64,000 nucleotides of DNA from Bacteroidales bacterium (GTDB taxonomy: Bacteria; Bacteroidota; Bacteroidia; Bacteroidales; UBA10428): contig DATGXG010000013.1 in NCBI GenBank assembly GCA_035299085.1, positions 221,262 through 285,261 of the forward strand, written 5' to 3'. A model generated the notes under the pieces. That model ran no database searches. It was not told where the DNA came from and worked only from the letters and a program-made list of their open reading frames with translations. Made by a program: the position numbers and the translations under genes. Positions 33,352-42,583 of this stretch are shown here, piece after piece. Every line of letters starts with the position of its first letter. Position 1 is the first letter of the stretch.

Positions 33352-33930
33352 ATGGCAACAAAAGTTCTTCTCGAACCCGATAAGTATTACCATGTATTTA
33401 ATCATACAATTGGTGATGAAAAATTGTTCAGGAGTGACAATGATTATTCAGAATTCATTGTCAGGTATATTCAGCATGTCATACCCGTAGCAGAAACTAT
33501 TGCATATTGTCTTATGTCAAATCACTTTCATTTTTGTATTAAGATAAAAGGTATTGATGAACTTTTTAAGAAATCGACCCGCGTAAAATTGGAACTTGTC
33601 GAATCCATAATTTATAGAAGTCTTTCCCATTTTTTGAACGGTTATGTCCAGAAGTACAATCATCGGTATTCAAGAATGGGAAGCCTATTCGTTGGCAATT
33701 TCAAACGTAAGCCAATGAATACCGACGACGATTTGAGACGGCTTATTTGTTACATCCACAACAATCCTGTTGAAGCTAAGTTAGTTCCCTCTCCTGACAA
33801 ATGGTTGTATTCATCCTATTTGGATTATTTCACTGAAAATTCCGCCCCCAAAATTCCCCTGGATGTACCCGAAATAATTCGTGTTTTCAACGACCTTGAG
33901 AATTTCAAAATCCTCCACACCCACCCTTGA
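33352..33930 (+). CDS. REP-associated tyrosine transposase (Y1/HUH, IS200-like)
   Basis: A 192-residue single-strand nuclease of the TnpREP/RAYT type. The HUH motif is HFH at residues 58-60 in the family string MSNHFH, and the catalytic tyrosine is Y134 in ICYIHNNPVEAKL. Typical also are the opening YYHVFNHT and SRMGSLFVGNFKRKP. Such proteins do not form a standard insertion sequence; they act on REP palindromes in the host genome. An array of palindromes with 64-bp period begins at its stop codon. It sits between the LacI gene and the sugar transporter gene it probably regulates. Confidence 0.88.
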   Translation: MATKVLLEPDKYYHVFNHTIGDEKLFRSDNDYSEFIVRYIQHVIPVAETIAYCLMSNHFHFCIKIKGIDELFKKSTRVKLELVESIIYRSLSHFLNGYVQKYNHRYSRMGSLFVGNFKRKPMNTDDDLRRLICYIHNNPVEAKLVPSPDKWLYSSYLDYFTENSAPKIPLDVPEIIRVFNDLENFKILHTHP

Positions 33931-34063
33931 AGGGTACCCGTCCATCTCAGAGAACATACCTGGTATGAATTTCAGAAGAAATCGGGACTCTTGAAGGGTG
34001 TTACCTCATCACCGAGATCATACCTGATAGGAGTTTAAGAAGAAATAAGGACCCTTCAAGAGT
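33926..34063. repeat. 64-bp-period array of REP-like palindromes next to the transposase
   Basis: Two diverged direct repeats of 64 bp start at 33926 and 33990, and a third start is at 34054. Each boundary carries a palindromic core: ACCCTTGAAGGGT at 33923-33935, ACTCTTGAAGGGT at 33987-33999, and its exact reverse complement ACCCTTCAAGAGT at 34051-34063. Between them the units share the order CATACCTG-x-TA, then a TTT-AGAAGAAAT segment. Confidence 0.7.
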
Positions 34064-34078
34064 GTTCTTAGGTAAAGC

Positions 34079-34090
34079 GCAAACGTTTGA
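34079..34090. promoter_or_regulatory. LacI-type operator upstream of the sugar transporter gene
   Basis: GCAAACGTTTGA differs by one base from the perfect palindrome at 32190-32201. It lies about 190 bp before the transporter start and 57 bp upstream of a good promoter match, so activation from upstream or repression of the earlier TATTTTTG (34117-34124) promoter are both possible. Confidence 0.6.
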
Positions 34091-34146
34091 AATCTGATGG
34101 TTCAGATACTTTTTAATATTTTTGTAAAAATTTATCTATCAATTAG

Positions 34147-34176
34147 TTGCAAATGAAAATTTGTGTATTAAATTTG
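34147..34176 (+). promoter_or_regulatory. Candidate promoter of the MFS-pgmB-GH65-GH13 operon
   Basis: TTGC at 34147 and TAAATTTG at 34169-34176 (perfect TAnnTTTG) are 18 bp apart. The rest of the 353-bp gap from 33931 holds the REP array, one operator and AT-rich leader; no gene is visible. Confidence 0.5.
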
Positions 34177-34283
34177 TATTGATATTTCCCGAATATCAAA
34201 CAATCTTTATTAATCTCTGATTCTGTTGCATTACAGGCAGGGATTTTTATTTTAAGTACCTTCCTGTAAATAAAACTTACATC

Positions 34284-35774
34284 ATGAAAAAACCAAAATT
34301 AAGTTTCTGGCAAATCTGGAATATGAGTTTCGGATTTTTCGGCATTCAATTCGGCTTCGGATTGCAAAACGCAAATGTCAGCCGCATCTTCGGATCTCTT
34401 GGTGCAGAACCCGACAGACTGGCTATCTTCTGGCTGGCAGCCCCTGTTACCGGACTTATCATGCAACCGATAATCGGTTACCTGAGCGATCATACCTGGA
34501 ACCGCCTCGGACGACGCCGTCCCTATTTTCTTACCGGCGCCATCCTGGCTTCTCTGGCGCTGTTGATCATGCCGAATTCACCCGCATTGTGGTTTGCCGC
34601 AGGAATGCTCTGGATCATGGATGCATCCATTAATATATCAATGGAACCTTTCAGAGCTTTTGTCGGCGATATGCTTCCTGATGAACAGCGTACAATTGGA
34701 TTCACAATGCAAAGCTTTTTCATTGGAATCGGTGCCTTCATAGCTTCATGGCTACCGTACGTTTTTGATAACTGGTTTCACATCCAAAACACATCGGAAA
34801 CGGGACTTCCACCAACTGTAATCTATTCCTTTTACCTGGGTGGCATTGTATTTCTTGCCGCAGTTTTATGGACAGTTTTTACAACCAGGGAATACTCCCC
34901 TGAAGAATTGAAGAATTATGAAACTGAAACGGATATAGCCCGAAAAGAGCTCACTGAAACAGAACCGGTTATTAAATATTTGCGAAGGGGCATTATCTGG
35001 TCGGTAGTAGGTCTTTTACTGGCTTATCCCATTCAATATTTTAAACTTGAAAAAGAATTATACATACTTGCCGGCGGATTCCTGGTCTTTGGTTTGCTCC
35101 AGTTAATAACTGCCATGCTGATCAGAAAAGGAAGAAATCAATCAGGGCTTGTAAGTGTCATTACTGATCTTTACAGGATGCCAAAAACCATGACTCAACT
35201 TGCCATCGTGCAGTTTTTTACCTGGTTTGCCCTTTTTTCAATGTGGATTTATACCACACCGGCCATAACAAGCCACCTTTATCATACAACCGATACAACC
35301 TCGGAAATCTATAATAAAGGAGCAAACTGGGTCGGCGGAATGTTCGGCTGGTATAACCTTTTTGCTGCAATCCTTGGAATATTCCTGCTGCCACGACTTG
35401 CCAAATTAACCAGTCGCAAAACCACTCATATGATTGCCCTCTTTATGGGCGGAATTGGCCTGCTTTCACTTTATGTGATCACTGACCCTCAACAGATGGT
35501 GTATTCCATGATTGGTGTCGGTTTAGCCTGGGCCAGTATCCTGGCTATGCCTTATGCCATCCTTACGGGCGCCCTGCCTCAAAGCAAAATGGGAGTGTAT
35601 ATGGGCATATTTAATTTTTTTATTGTCATTCCGCAGATTTTAGCCGGAACCTTACTAGGATTCATGCTCAGGTACCTTTTTCATGGCGAGAGTATTTACG
35701 TGCTTATTACAGGAGGCTTCTCGATGATACTTGCAGGTTTGCTTGTCACTTTTGTCAAAGATGAAAAAAAATAA
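34284..35774 (+). CDS. MFS sugar transporter (SLC45/GPH-like, probable maltose importer)
   Basis: A 496-residue inner-membrane protein with about twelve membrane helices and a central cytoplasmic loop. The loop between helices 2 and 3 has GRRRPYF near residue 75, typical of the sucrose/maltose branch of the glycoside-pentoside-hexuronide and SLC45 families. It is the first gene of an operon with beta-phosphoglucomutase, GH65 phosphorylase and a maltodextrinase, so the likely substrate is maltose or short maltodextrins entering the cytoplasm. Probable control by the upstream LacI protein through the site at 34079. Confidence 0.85.
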   Translation: MKKPKLSFWQIWNMSFGFFGIQFGFGLQNANVSRIFGSLGAEPDRLAIFWLAAPVTGLIMQPIIGYLSDHTWNRLGRRRPYFLTGAILASLALLIMPNSPALWFAAGMLWIMDASINISMEPFRAFVGDMLPDEQRTIGFTMQSFFIGIGAFIASWLPYVFDNWFHIQNTSETGLPPTVIYSFYLGGIVFLAAVLWTVFTTREYSPEELKNYETETDIARKELTETEPVIKYLRRGIIWSVVGLLLAYPIQYFKLEKELYILAGGFLVFGLLQLITAMLIRKGRNQSGLVSVITDLYRMPKTMTQLAIVQFFTWFALFSMWIYTTPAITSHLYHTTDTTSEIYNKGANWVGGMFGWYNLFAAILGIFLLPRLAKLTSRKTTHMIALFMGGIGLLSLYVITDPQQMVYSMIGVGLAWASILAMPYAILTGALPQSKMGVYMGIFNFFIVIPQILAGTLLGFMLRYLFHGESIYVLITGGFSMILAGLLVTFVKDEKK

Positions 35775-35775
35775 G

Positions 35776-36423
35776 ATGGATATAAAAGCCTGTTTATTTG
35801 ATCTTGATGGGGTACTCGTTGATACTGCCCGTTTTCATTACCTGGCATGGAAGAAACTTGCCGATAAGCTGGGTTTTGAGTTCACAGAACACGACAACGA
35901 ACGATTAAAAGGAATCAGCCGGATGGATTCACTTGAAATACTTCTTGAGATCGGGAACATAAAATTATCAAATGAACAGAAGGCTTTCTATGCAAAGGAA
36001 AAGAATGAAGTATACCTGCAATACATAGAGCAGATGACACCGCAGGATGTGCTGACGGGTGTCAGGGATTTTCTTGAAGAAATAAAGAATCAGAAAATAA
36101 AAACCGGATTGGGATCTGCCAGCAAAAATGCGCAGCTTATTCTTAATAAAACAGACATTACCCGGTATTTTGATGTCATTGTCGATGGCAACCTGGTTAA
36201 CAGGGCAAAACCGGATCCGGAGGTTTTTACACTGGGCGCCAGCATGCTGGATGTACCAAATGAACAATGCATTGTGTTTGAAGATGCTGTGGCAGGTATC
36301 AAAGCAGCACAAAATGCAGGAATGAAAAGCGTGGGGATAGGGTCGGCAGATCTATTGAAAAACGCAGATCTTGTTTTTCCCGGCTTCGAAGGTTTGCACT
36401 TGAAGGATTTAAATTTTCAATAG
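35776..36423 (+). CDS. pgmB: Beta-phosphoglucomutase
   Basis: Converts beta-glucose 1-phosphate to glucose 6-phosphate, the step that follows phosphorolysis of maltose. A HAD-family protein of 215 residues with motif I FDLDGVLVDT (nucleophile D9, acid-base D11), the substrate-specificity RLKGISRMDSLE loop near 48-59, the GSASKNA motif II and the EDAVAGIKAA motif IV. The start at 35776 is one base after the transporter stop; an ATG at 35761 overlapping the transporter is also possible. Its place before the GH65 gene makes the substrate assignment strong. Confidence 0.92.
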   Translation: MDIKACLFDLDGVLVDTARFHYLAWKKLADKLGFEFTEHDNERLKGISRMDSLEILLEIGNIKLSNEQKAFYAKEKNEVYLQYIEQMTPQDVLTGVRDFLEEIKNQKIKTGLGSASKNAQLILNKTDITRYFDVIVDGNLVNRAKPDPEVFTLGASMLDVPNEQCIVFEDAVAGIKAAQNAGMKSVGIGSADLLKNADLVFPGFEGLHLKDLNFQ

Positions 36424-36429
36424 GGAATT

Positions 36430-36442
36430 GTCATGCTGAGCG
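36430..36442. repeat. Dispersed 13-bp repeat GTCATGCTGAGCG, copy 2
   Basis: Identical to the 13-mer at 8811-8823. Here it is in the 92-bp gap between pgmB and the GH65 gene, within the operon. Confidence 0.5.
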
Positions 36443-36507
36443 TTCATACTGAGCAAAGCCGATTTATCGGGACAAGTTCCGCAAAGGTGACTGAGAAAAC
36501 GATTGTG

Positions 36508-36512
36508 GAGGT
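36508..36512 (+). promoter_or_regulatory. Shine-Dalgarno sequence of the GH65 gene
   Basis: GGAGG lies three bases before the ATG region TCTTATG, close spacing and unusual for Bacteroidota, where such sites are rare. It supports the start at 36516. Confidence 0.45.
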
Positions 36513-36515
36513 CTT

Positions 36516-38795
36516 ATGAAGAATTATTATAGAATTGATGAGTGGAGCATCATTGAAGAGGGCCTTGATCCTCTCCGCCAGGAAGATTCCGAGAGCATAT
36601 TCAGTCTCGGAAACGGGCACATGGGACAAAGAGCCAATTTTGAAGAGAAATATTCAGGAAAAAGTTTACAAGGCACATACATTGCAGGGGTATATTATCC
36701 CGATAAAACCCGTGTAGGATGGTGGAAAAACGGCTATCCGGAGTATTTCGCCAAGGTGGCCAACGCACCTAACTGGATAGGTATCTCGGTTTTAGCAGAT
36801 GATGAGGAACTGGACCTGAATCTGTGCCGTATTTCAGACTTTCGCAGGGAATTAAATATGAAACATGGCTACCTTGATCGATCCTTTAAGGCTGAACTGA
36901 AATCAGGCAAGAAACTTGAAGTTCATGCCCGGAGATTCCTGAGTATGCATGATGATGAAATAGGCTCTATCCGTTACAAAGTCAAGGCTTTGAATTTTAC
37001 TGGAGAAATTACCCTTGTACCTTATCTTGATGGCAACATCATGAACCGTGATGCCAATTATGATGAGAAATTCTGGGATGTGTTTGATTCTGGTATCCAT
37101 AACGGCCATGCCTTCCTCAGAGCAAGAACCCGGAAATCCGGATTTGAAGTATGCTATTCCATGCTTGCTAACCTCTTGATTAATGGTACCCGGGTTGAAT
37201 CTGCTCCAGAGTCAATTGACAAACCCGGTTTTGTGGGATTCCGGTATAAAGCAACACTCGCTGCCGGAGGTGAATTGACACTGTTTAAATATGTTTCAGT
37301 GCTCGATTCACTGAACTATGAGCCTGGTAATATCGCAACCATGAGCCATCTGTCGGTTGACAAAGCAGTAAATAAGGGTTTTGATTTGCTCATGAACGAG
37401 CATATTTTGCTATGGGAAGAACACTGGATGCGAAGCGACATTATAATAGAAGGTGATCCCGCAGCCCAGCAAGCCATTCGGTTTACCATCTTCCATCTAA
37501 ACCAGACATATACAGGCAAAGATGAAAAACTGAACATCGGCCCAAAAGGATTTACCGGCGAAAAATATGGCGGAAGTACTTACTGGGATACCGAAGCATT
37601 CCTAATTCCCTTTTATCTCAGTACCGAACCTCCGGATGTAGTCAGAAACTTATTGAAATACAGGTATAAACACCTGCAGAAAGCCATTGATAATGCCGCG
37701 AAGTTGGGATTCAGCCATGGAGCCGCACTATATCCCATGGTTACAATGAACGGAGAGGAATGTCATAATGAATGGGAAATAACTTTTGAAGAAATTCACA
37801 GGAATGGAGCCATTGCTTATGCTATTTACAATTACATTAACTACACGGGCGACAGAAAATATCTAGCCGAATATGGGCTTGAAGTACTAATTGCACTTTC
37901 AAGATTCTGGAAACAACGGGTCAACAAATCAGGTACCAGAGGAAAATACGTAATACTGGGTGTTACCGGACCGAACGAATATGAGAATAACGTGAATAAC
38001 AACTGGTATACCAATAAAATGGCTGCCTGGACATTGAAATACACTATTGAATCGCTTGATTTTGTAAAAAACGAGTATCCTGACCGGTATAATGCCATCA
38101 TCGATAAAACAAACCTGGTTCCGGATTCAGAAATTCCTGTCTGGCAGGATGTCATTCAGAATATGTTTTACCCGGTTCTCCAGGAAGAAGGCATTATTCT
38201 TCAGCAGGAGGGATACATGGATAAGGAACAACTTGTGGTTTCTGACCTGTTACCATCAGAACGGCCGATAAACCAGCACTGGTCGTGGGACCGGATCCTG
38301 AGGTCTGTATTTATCAAGCAAGCCGACGTACTTCAGGGAATGTTCTGTTTTGAGGATGAATTCACCACTGATGAGATCCGCAGGAATTATCTGTTTTATG
38401 AATCACGTACGGTTCATGAGTCATCGCTTTCTCCCTGTATTCATTCCATACTTGCCAACAGGATAGGTGATGTGGAAAGGGCATACGAATTATACCTGAG
38501 GACATCGCGCCTTGACCTCGACGACTATAATCGTGAGGTATGCGAAGGCCTGCACATAACAAGCATGGGAGGAACATGGATGTCAATAGTACTCGGATTC
38601 GGAGGAATGCGGGTGAGAGATGGTATACTATGCTTCACTCCTAACCTTCCGAAACAATGGAAAAAACTATCATTCAATATAAATTTCAGGGGCAGAATTC
38701 TGCATATATCCATCTCTGACAATGAAACCAGGGTGAGTTTGCTTAAAGGCGAACCCCTTAGGGTAAATCTTAACGGAAAAATGATTAACTGTTAA
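36516..38795 (+). CDS. GH65 disaccharide phosphorylase (probable maltose phosphorylase)
   Basis: A 759-residue cytoplasmic enzyme, no signal peptide. It has the GH65 N-terminal beta-sandwich opening (FSLGNGHMGQRANFEE near 27-42), a linker and an (alpha/alpha)6 barrel with the GVTGPNEYENN segment containing the general-acid glutamate near residue 488, then a small C-terminal beta domain. Maltose phosphorylase yields glucose and beta-glucose 1-phosphate, which the adjacent pgmB converts. Kojibiose or trehalose phosphorylase cannot be excluded by motif alone, but the maltodextrin context favours maltose. Confidence 0.9.
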   Translation: MKNYYRIDEWSIIEEGLDPLRQEDSESIFSLGNGHMGQRANFEEKYSGKSLQGTYIAGVYYPDKTRVGWWKNGYPEYFAKVANAPNWIGISVLADDEELDLNLCRISDFRRELNMKHGYLDRSFKAELKSGKKLEVHARRFLSMHDDEIGSIRYKVKALNFTGEITLVPYLDGNIMNRDANYDEKFWDVFDSGIHNGHAFLRARTRKSGFEVCYSMLANLLINGTRVESAPESIDKPGFVGFRYKATLAAGGELTLFKYVSVLDSLNYEPGNIATMSHLSVDKAVNKGFDLLMNEHILLWEEHWMRSDIIIEGDPAAQQAIRFTIFHLNQTYTGKDEKLNIGPKGFTGEKYGGSTYWDTEAFLIPFYLSTEPPDVVRNLLKYRYKHLQKAIDNAAKLGFSHGAALYPMVTMNGEECHNEWEITFEEIHRNGAIAYAIYNYINYTGDRKYLAEYGLEVLIALSRFWKQRVNKSGTRGKYVILGVTGPNEYENNVNNNWYTNKMAAWTLKYTIESLDFVKNEYPDRYNAIIDKTNLVPDSEIPVWQDVIQNMFYPVLQEEGIILQQEGYMDKEQLVVSDLLPSERPINQHWSWDRILRSVFIKQADVLQGMFCFEDEFTTDEIRRNYLFYESRTVHESSLSPCIHSILANRIGDVERAYELYLRTSRLDLDDYNREVCEGLHITSMGGTWMSIVLGFGGMRVRDGILCFTPNLPKQWKKLSFNINFRGRILHISISDNETRVSLLKGEPLRVNLNGKMINC

Positions 38796-38809
38796 CGAAT
38801 CTGGTACAA

Positions 38810-40639
38810 ATGAAAACAATCAGTGTTAAAATTGCCGTCCTTCTGGTACTTGGATTAATGACATTCGCTGCGTCAGCACAATATGAGTTAAGCCATGTTG
38901 AGCCCCCTTTGTGGTGGACCGGTATGAGGAATCCTGAGCTGATGCTTACCATACACGGCAAAAACATTTCTGATCTCACTCCCCGGATCCAATACAAGGG
39001 AATCAGCATTAAAACGGTAACCCGTTCAGAAAACCGGAACTTCCTGTTCCTGACCTTACATATTGACACAGTTGCACCGGCAGGAACAGTGAATATCACT
39101 TTTGTCAATGGTAAAAAAACAGTAATTACTTATCCTTATGAATTGAGAGGAAGAAAATCACAGGAAGGCCGTTCCGGTTATAGTTCCGCCGATGTTATTT
39201 ATCTTCTTATGCCCGACAGGTTTGCCAATGGTGATACGACGAATGATTCGGTTGATAACCTTCATGAAAAACTGAACCGGAAAGATCTGATGGGCAGGCA
39301 TGGCGGTGATATCAAGGGGATCATTGATCATCTTGATTACCTGCAGAACCTGGGCATAACGGCATTATGGACTACTCCCCTGCTAGAGGACAATCAGCCT
39401 GAAGTATCCTATCATACATATGCCATCACCGATTACTATAAAGTTGATGGCAGGTACGGCACTAACGGCGATTACGTTAAACTCGCCGATGAATGCCATA
39501 AGAGGGGAATCAAACTGATCATGGATATGGTTCCCAATCATTGTGGCAGCGCTCACTGGTGGATGAAGGATAAACCCATGAGTGACTGGTTCCATGAATT
39601 TCCTGAATTCACACGGTCAAATTACACGATTGCTACGTGGAATGATCCGCATGCTTCGCAATTTGATAAAATGATCAATGAAAAAGGGTGGTTTGATACA
39701 AGCATGCCCGATCTGAACCAGACTAATCCCTTCGTTCTCACGTATTTTAAGCAGTTTGCCATTTTCTGGATTGAGTATGCCGGTCTGGATGGATTGCGCG
39801 TAGATACGTATCCCTACAATGACAAATATAAAATTGCCGATTGGACCCAGGCGATAAGGTATGAATACCCCTGGATAAACATTGTGGGAGAGTGCTGGCA
39901 GCACAGGCCTGAAGAAATTGCTTACTGGCAAACGGGTTCAGCCACATTCGATGGCTACGATTCACAATTACCAACCGTTATGGATTTCCCTCTCCAGGAT
40001 GCATTCATGTCCTGGAACCTTGGATCGCAGCGATTTTATGAAGTATATGTTTTGGATTACGTGTATGCCAATCCGAAAAACATTCTTGTTTTCCTGGATA
40101 ATCATGACACCCAACGATTTTCACAACAGATAGGTTTTGATATAAACAAATACAAATTGTCGGTTGCCCATTTGCTAACCACGCGGGGAATTCCCCAGAT
40201 ATACTATGGCACTGAAATTTTGATGGGCGGAGAAAAGAGCAAGGGTGATGGTGATATCCGGCATGATTTTCCGGGCGGCTGGCCTGGCGATGAAAGAAAC
40301 GCCTTTACTGAAAAAGGCCGGACACCCCAGGAGAGTGAAGCGTTCAACTTTACCAGGGCCCTTTTGAATTACCGGAAATTAAATCCTGTTTTATCGGAAG
40401 GTAAAATGATTCATTTTCTTCCCCGTGACAACGTCTATGTATATTTCCGCATGTATGCAGGGAAAACAGTAATGGTGGCGCTGAACTTTTCAAACAGTGA
40501 AAAGAAAACTGAGGTTTCCCGTTTCGATGAATGCCTGAAAGGCTCAAGGAAAGCAAAAGAGATCTTCACGGGTAAACCGGTTGATCTTAACCAGCTGAGT
40601 ATTCCGGCCAATGAGCCCCTGATCCTTGAAATTCAATAA
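38810..40639 (+). CDS. GH13 cyclomaltodextrinase/neopullulanase-like enzyme, exported
   Basis: A 609-residue enzyme with a signal peptide (ends ASAQ), probably periplasmic. Residues 25-115 form the cyclomaltodextrinase N-terminal domain (VEPPLWWTGM opening). The GH13 barrel has MDMVPNHCG near 238, the nucleophile in GLDGLRVDTYP near D331, the acid-base glutamate in IVGECWQ near E360, and the third acid in FLDNHDTQRF near D432. It should cut maltodextrins imported by SusC/SusD to maltose and glucose. It lies 14 bp after the GH65 gene and ends the operon. Confidence 0.92.
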   Translation: MKTISVKIAVLLVLGLMTFAASAQYELSHVEPPLWWTGMRNPELMLTIHGKNISDLTPRIQYKGISIKTVTRSENRNFLFLTLHIDTVAPAGTVNITFVNGKKTVITYPYELRGRKSQEGRSGYSSADVIYLLMPDRFANGDTTNDSVDNLHEKLNRKDLMGRHGGDIKGIIDHLDYLQNLGITALWTTPLLEDNQPEVSYHTYAITDYYKVDGRYGTNGDYVKLADECHKRGIKLIMDMVPNHCGSAHWWMKDKPMSDWFHEFPEFTRSNYTIATWNDPHASQFDKMINEKGWFDTSMPDLNQTNPFVLTYFKQFAIFWIEYAGLDGLRVDTYPYNDKYKIADWTQAIRYEYPWINIVGECWQHRPEEIAYWQTGSATFDGYDSQLPTVMDFPLQDAFMSWNLGSQRFYEVYVLDYVYANPKNILVFLDNHDTQRFSQQIGFDINKYKLSVAHLLTTRGIPQIYYGTEILMGGEKSKGDGDIRHDFPGGWPGDERNAFTEKGRTPQESEAFNFTRALLNYRKLNPVLSEGKMIHFLPRDNVYVYFRMYAGKTVMVALNFSNSEKKTEVSRFDECLKGSRKAKEIFTGKPVDLNQLSIPANEPLILEIQ

Positions 40640-40709
40640 TTTAAACCATTCCAGTTGTATTCTTTTTGATAAAATCCCAACAATTTTATTCTTTTTAATG
40701 AAAGAATGC

Positions 40710-40717
40710 TAAATTTG
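40710..40717 (+). promoter_or_regulatory. Candidate -7 element of the sigma/FecR operon
   Basis: TAAATTTG matches TAnnTTTG and lies 66 bp before the sigma factor start; the -33 region is only T-rich. Confidence 0.4.
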
Positions 40718-40782
40718 AGTAATGACCCTAACTATCCTGAAATACCATTTTTCAGATAGAATTGTTGCTCAAATTCGTCCAG

Positions 40783-41322
40783 ATGCCTGAGATAGATCGA
40801 TTTTTATGGTCCCGGGTGAAATCGGGGGATAAAGAAGCATTCGGAATTCTTTTTGAAAAATATTATGCTTTGCTTTGCCTGATTTCCAAAAGATATACCT
40901 GCAATATGGTCACATCAAAGGAAATCATCCAGGCTCTTTTTGTGAATTTGTGGGACAGAAAGAAGGAACTCGACATTTCAGGATCAGTAAAACATTACCT
41001 GTATCAGTGTGCGCGGTATAACAGCATTCGGTATCTGCAAAAAGAAAGGAAATCTATCCGGTTTGACTTCATGTCTGAAAATGCCGAACTCGACGCGGAA
41101 TTCCACGATCATATTGAATATGCGGAATTACAGGAGAAAATTGTAAGGACAATTGATGCACTGCCAGAGCAGTGTCAAAAGGTATTTAAAATGAGTCGTT
41201 TCGAGCAGCTCAAACAGAGTGAGATAGCCGACAGGTTGGGAATAAGCATAAAAACGGTAGAAACCCACATTTCGAAAGCCCTTAGGCTGTTAGAGGAAAA
41301 ACTCCAGGAGGATCTTATTTAA
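40783..41322 (+). CDS. ECF-type RNA polymerase sigma factor (Bacteroidota SusC/FecR-linked)
   Basis: A 179-residue sigma-70 family member with region 2 (FGILFEKYYALLCLISKRY) and region 4 (LPEQCQKVFKMSRFEQLKQSEIADRLGISIKTVETHISKAL). The ATG at 40783 is preferred over the TTG at 40762. It is followed by a FecR-type anti-sigma gene and a SusC gene with an STN signalling domain, the standard outer-membrane-to-sigma relay. It should direct transcription of the SusC/SusD genes and perhaps the enzymes downstream when the glycan is present. Confidence 0.92.
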   Translation: MPEIDRFLWSRVKSGDKEAFGILFEKYYALLCLISKRYTCNMVTSKEIIQALFVNLWDRKKELDISGSVKHYLYQCARYNSIRYLQKERKSIRFDFMSENAELDAEFHDHIEYAELQEKIVRTIDALPEQCQKVFKMSRFEQLKQSEIADRLGISIKTVETHISKALRLLEEKLQEDLI

Positions 41323-41412
41323 TTCCTGAATTATTTTTGAAAAAAGTCATTACCAGCTAAGGGTAAAGTCGGGTTTTTTGTTCATAACGGCAGAACCCAG
41401 CATTAAATAAAC

Positions 41413-42525
41413 ATGATTTTTTTCAAAGGCCGGATTTCAGTTGAATCTCTTGTTCAGTACCTGAATGGCACAGTGGATGAATCACTGATAACTGAAATCG
41501 AAAAATGGATTAAAACCAGTCGTGAAAATTATGCCTTTTTCAACCGTCTGAAAGATATCTGGAAAAACCAGGAAGATCTTTCCTCATTGCTTGCCGACAA
41601 CAGGTTGAGTGACTGGAAGAAAGTGGCAATTGCCTGTAAGGATGAAATACCTGCCCGGCATACTTCAAAAAATATGTTTGTTTCTCCATGGTGGCGGAGA
41701 ATTGCAGCCGCCATACTGCTACTGGTGTTTTCCATGCTTGGTTATTTTGCCGGGATGGTGAAGCAATCAAACCCGGCCAGGCTGGCTACTTCAGGAATGC
41801 ATGAAATTACCGTTCCTGAGGGAGTTAAATCGAAATTGAAATTATCTGACGGCACAATCTTATGGATCAATGCAGGCACCACAATCCGGTTCCCGAATTC
41901 TTTTATAGGAACTACACGGGATGTATGGCTGGATGGTGAAGCGTATTTTGAAGTCTCAAAGGATAAAGCACATCCTTTTTATGTGCATACAAGTGATGTG
42001 GATGTAAAAGTATATGGTACAAAGTTCAACCTTAAAGCTTACAATGAGGAGGATGTCTTTGAGGCCACCCTGATAGAAGGTCTTGTCAGCCTTGAAACCC
42101 GGAACATGCTGAATAAAGTTAAAGAAGAAGTATTTCTTGAACCTAATCACAAAGCTGTTTATCTGAAAAAGAACCCTAAAACGATAGCAACAGAGATCGT
42201 AAAAACGATTTCACAACCAATTAAACCAAGACAGATCCTCATCTCTAATCCGATAGCTGTAGAACCGGTTATTGCCTGGCGTGACGGCAGGCTCGAATTA
42301 AACGACGAAAAACTTGAGAATATCGCCGTCAAACTTGAAAGGCGTTATGGAGTGGTAATAAAGATGCAGGACGAAGATATGAAGGACTTGCGTTACACGG
42401 GGATTCTTAATAACATTTCAATTGAACAGGCATTGAAAGCCATCCAGTTGACGACCGATTTTGATTATGAGATCCATGATAACATAGTGATCATAAAAGA
42501 CTCAGGAAAAAATAAAAGAAAATAA
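41413..42525 (+). CDS. FecR-family anti-sigma factor
   Basis: A 370-residue transmembrane regulator. The N-terminal cytoplasmic part (about 1-90) binds the sigma factor, a single membrane helix is near 96-118 (IAAAILLLVFSMLGYFAG), the FecR domain follows (DGTILWINAGTTIRFP, then GEAYFEV), and the C-terminal DUF4974 region (LENIAVKLERRYGVVI near 298) resembles an STN fold and should contact the STN domain of the next-encoded transporter. It lies 90 bp after the sigma gene. This pattern is well known for Bacteroidota glycan loci. Confidence 0.93.
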   Translation: MIFFKGRISVESLVQYLNGTVDESLITEIEKWIKTSRENYAFFNRLKDIWKNQEDLSSLLADNRLSDWKKVAIACKDEIPARHTSKNMFVSPWWRRIAAAILLLVFSMLGYFAGMVKQSNPARLATSGMHEITVPEGVKSKLKLSDGTILWINAGTTIRFPNSFIGTTRDVWLDGEAYFEVSKDKAHPFYVHTSDVDVKVYGTKFNLKAYNEEDVFEATLIEGLVSLETRNMLNKVKEEVFLEPNHKAVYLKKNPKTIATEIVKTISQPIKPRQILISNPIAVEPVIAWRDGRLELNDEKLENIAVKLERRYGVVIKMQDEDMKDLRYTGILNNISIEQALKAIQLTTDFDYEIHDNIVIIKDSGKNKRK

Positions 42526-42583
42526 TTAGTATTCACAAATCCCGGATTGCCTATGAAGATATAACCTGACAAGAAAAAAGAAA

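Noticed and set aside
33352..34063. Complete IS200/IS605 insertion sequence
   Set aside because: The transposase is of the single-copy REP-associated type and there is no tnpB or matching left-end hairpin upstream of the gene.
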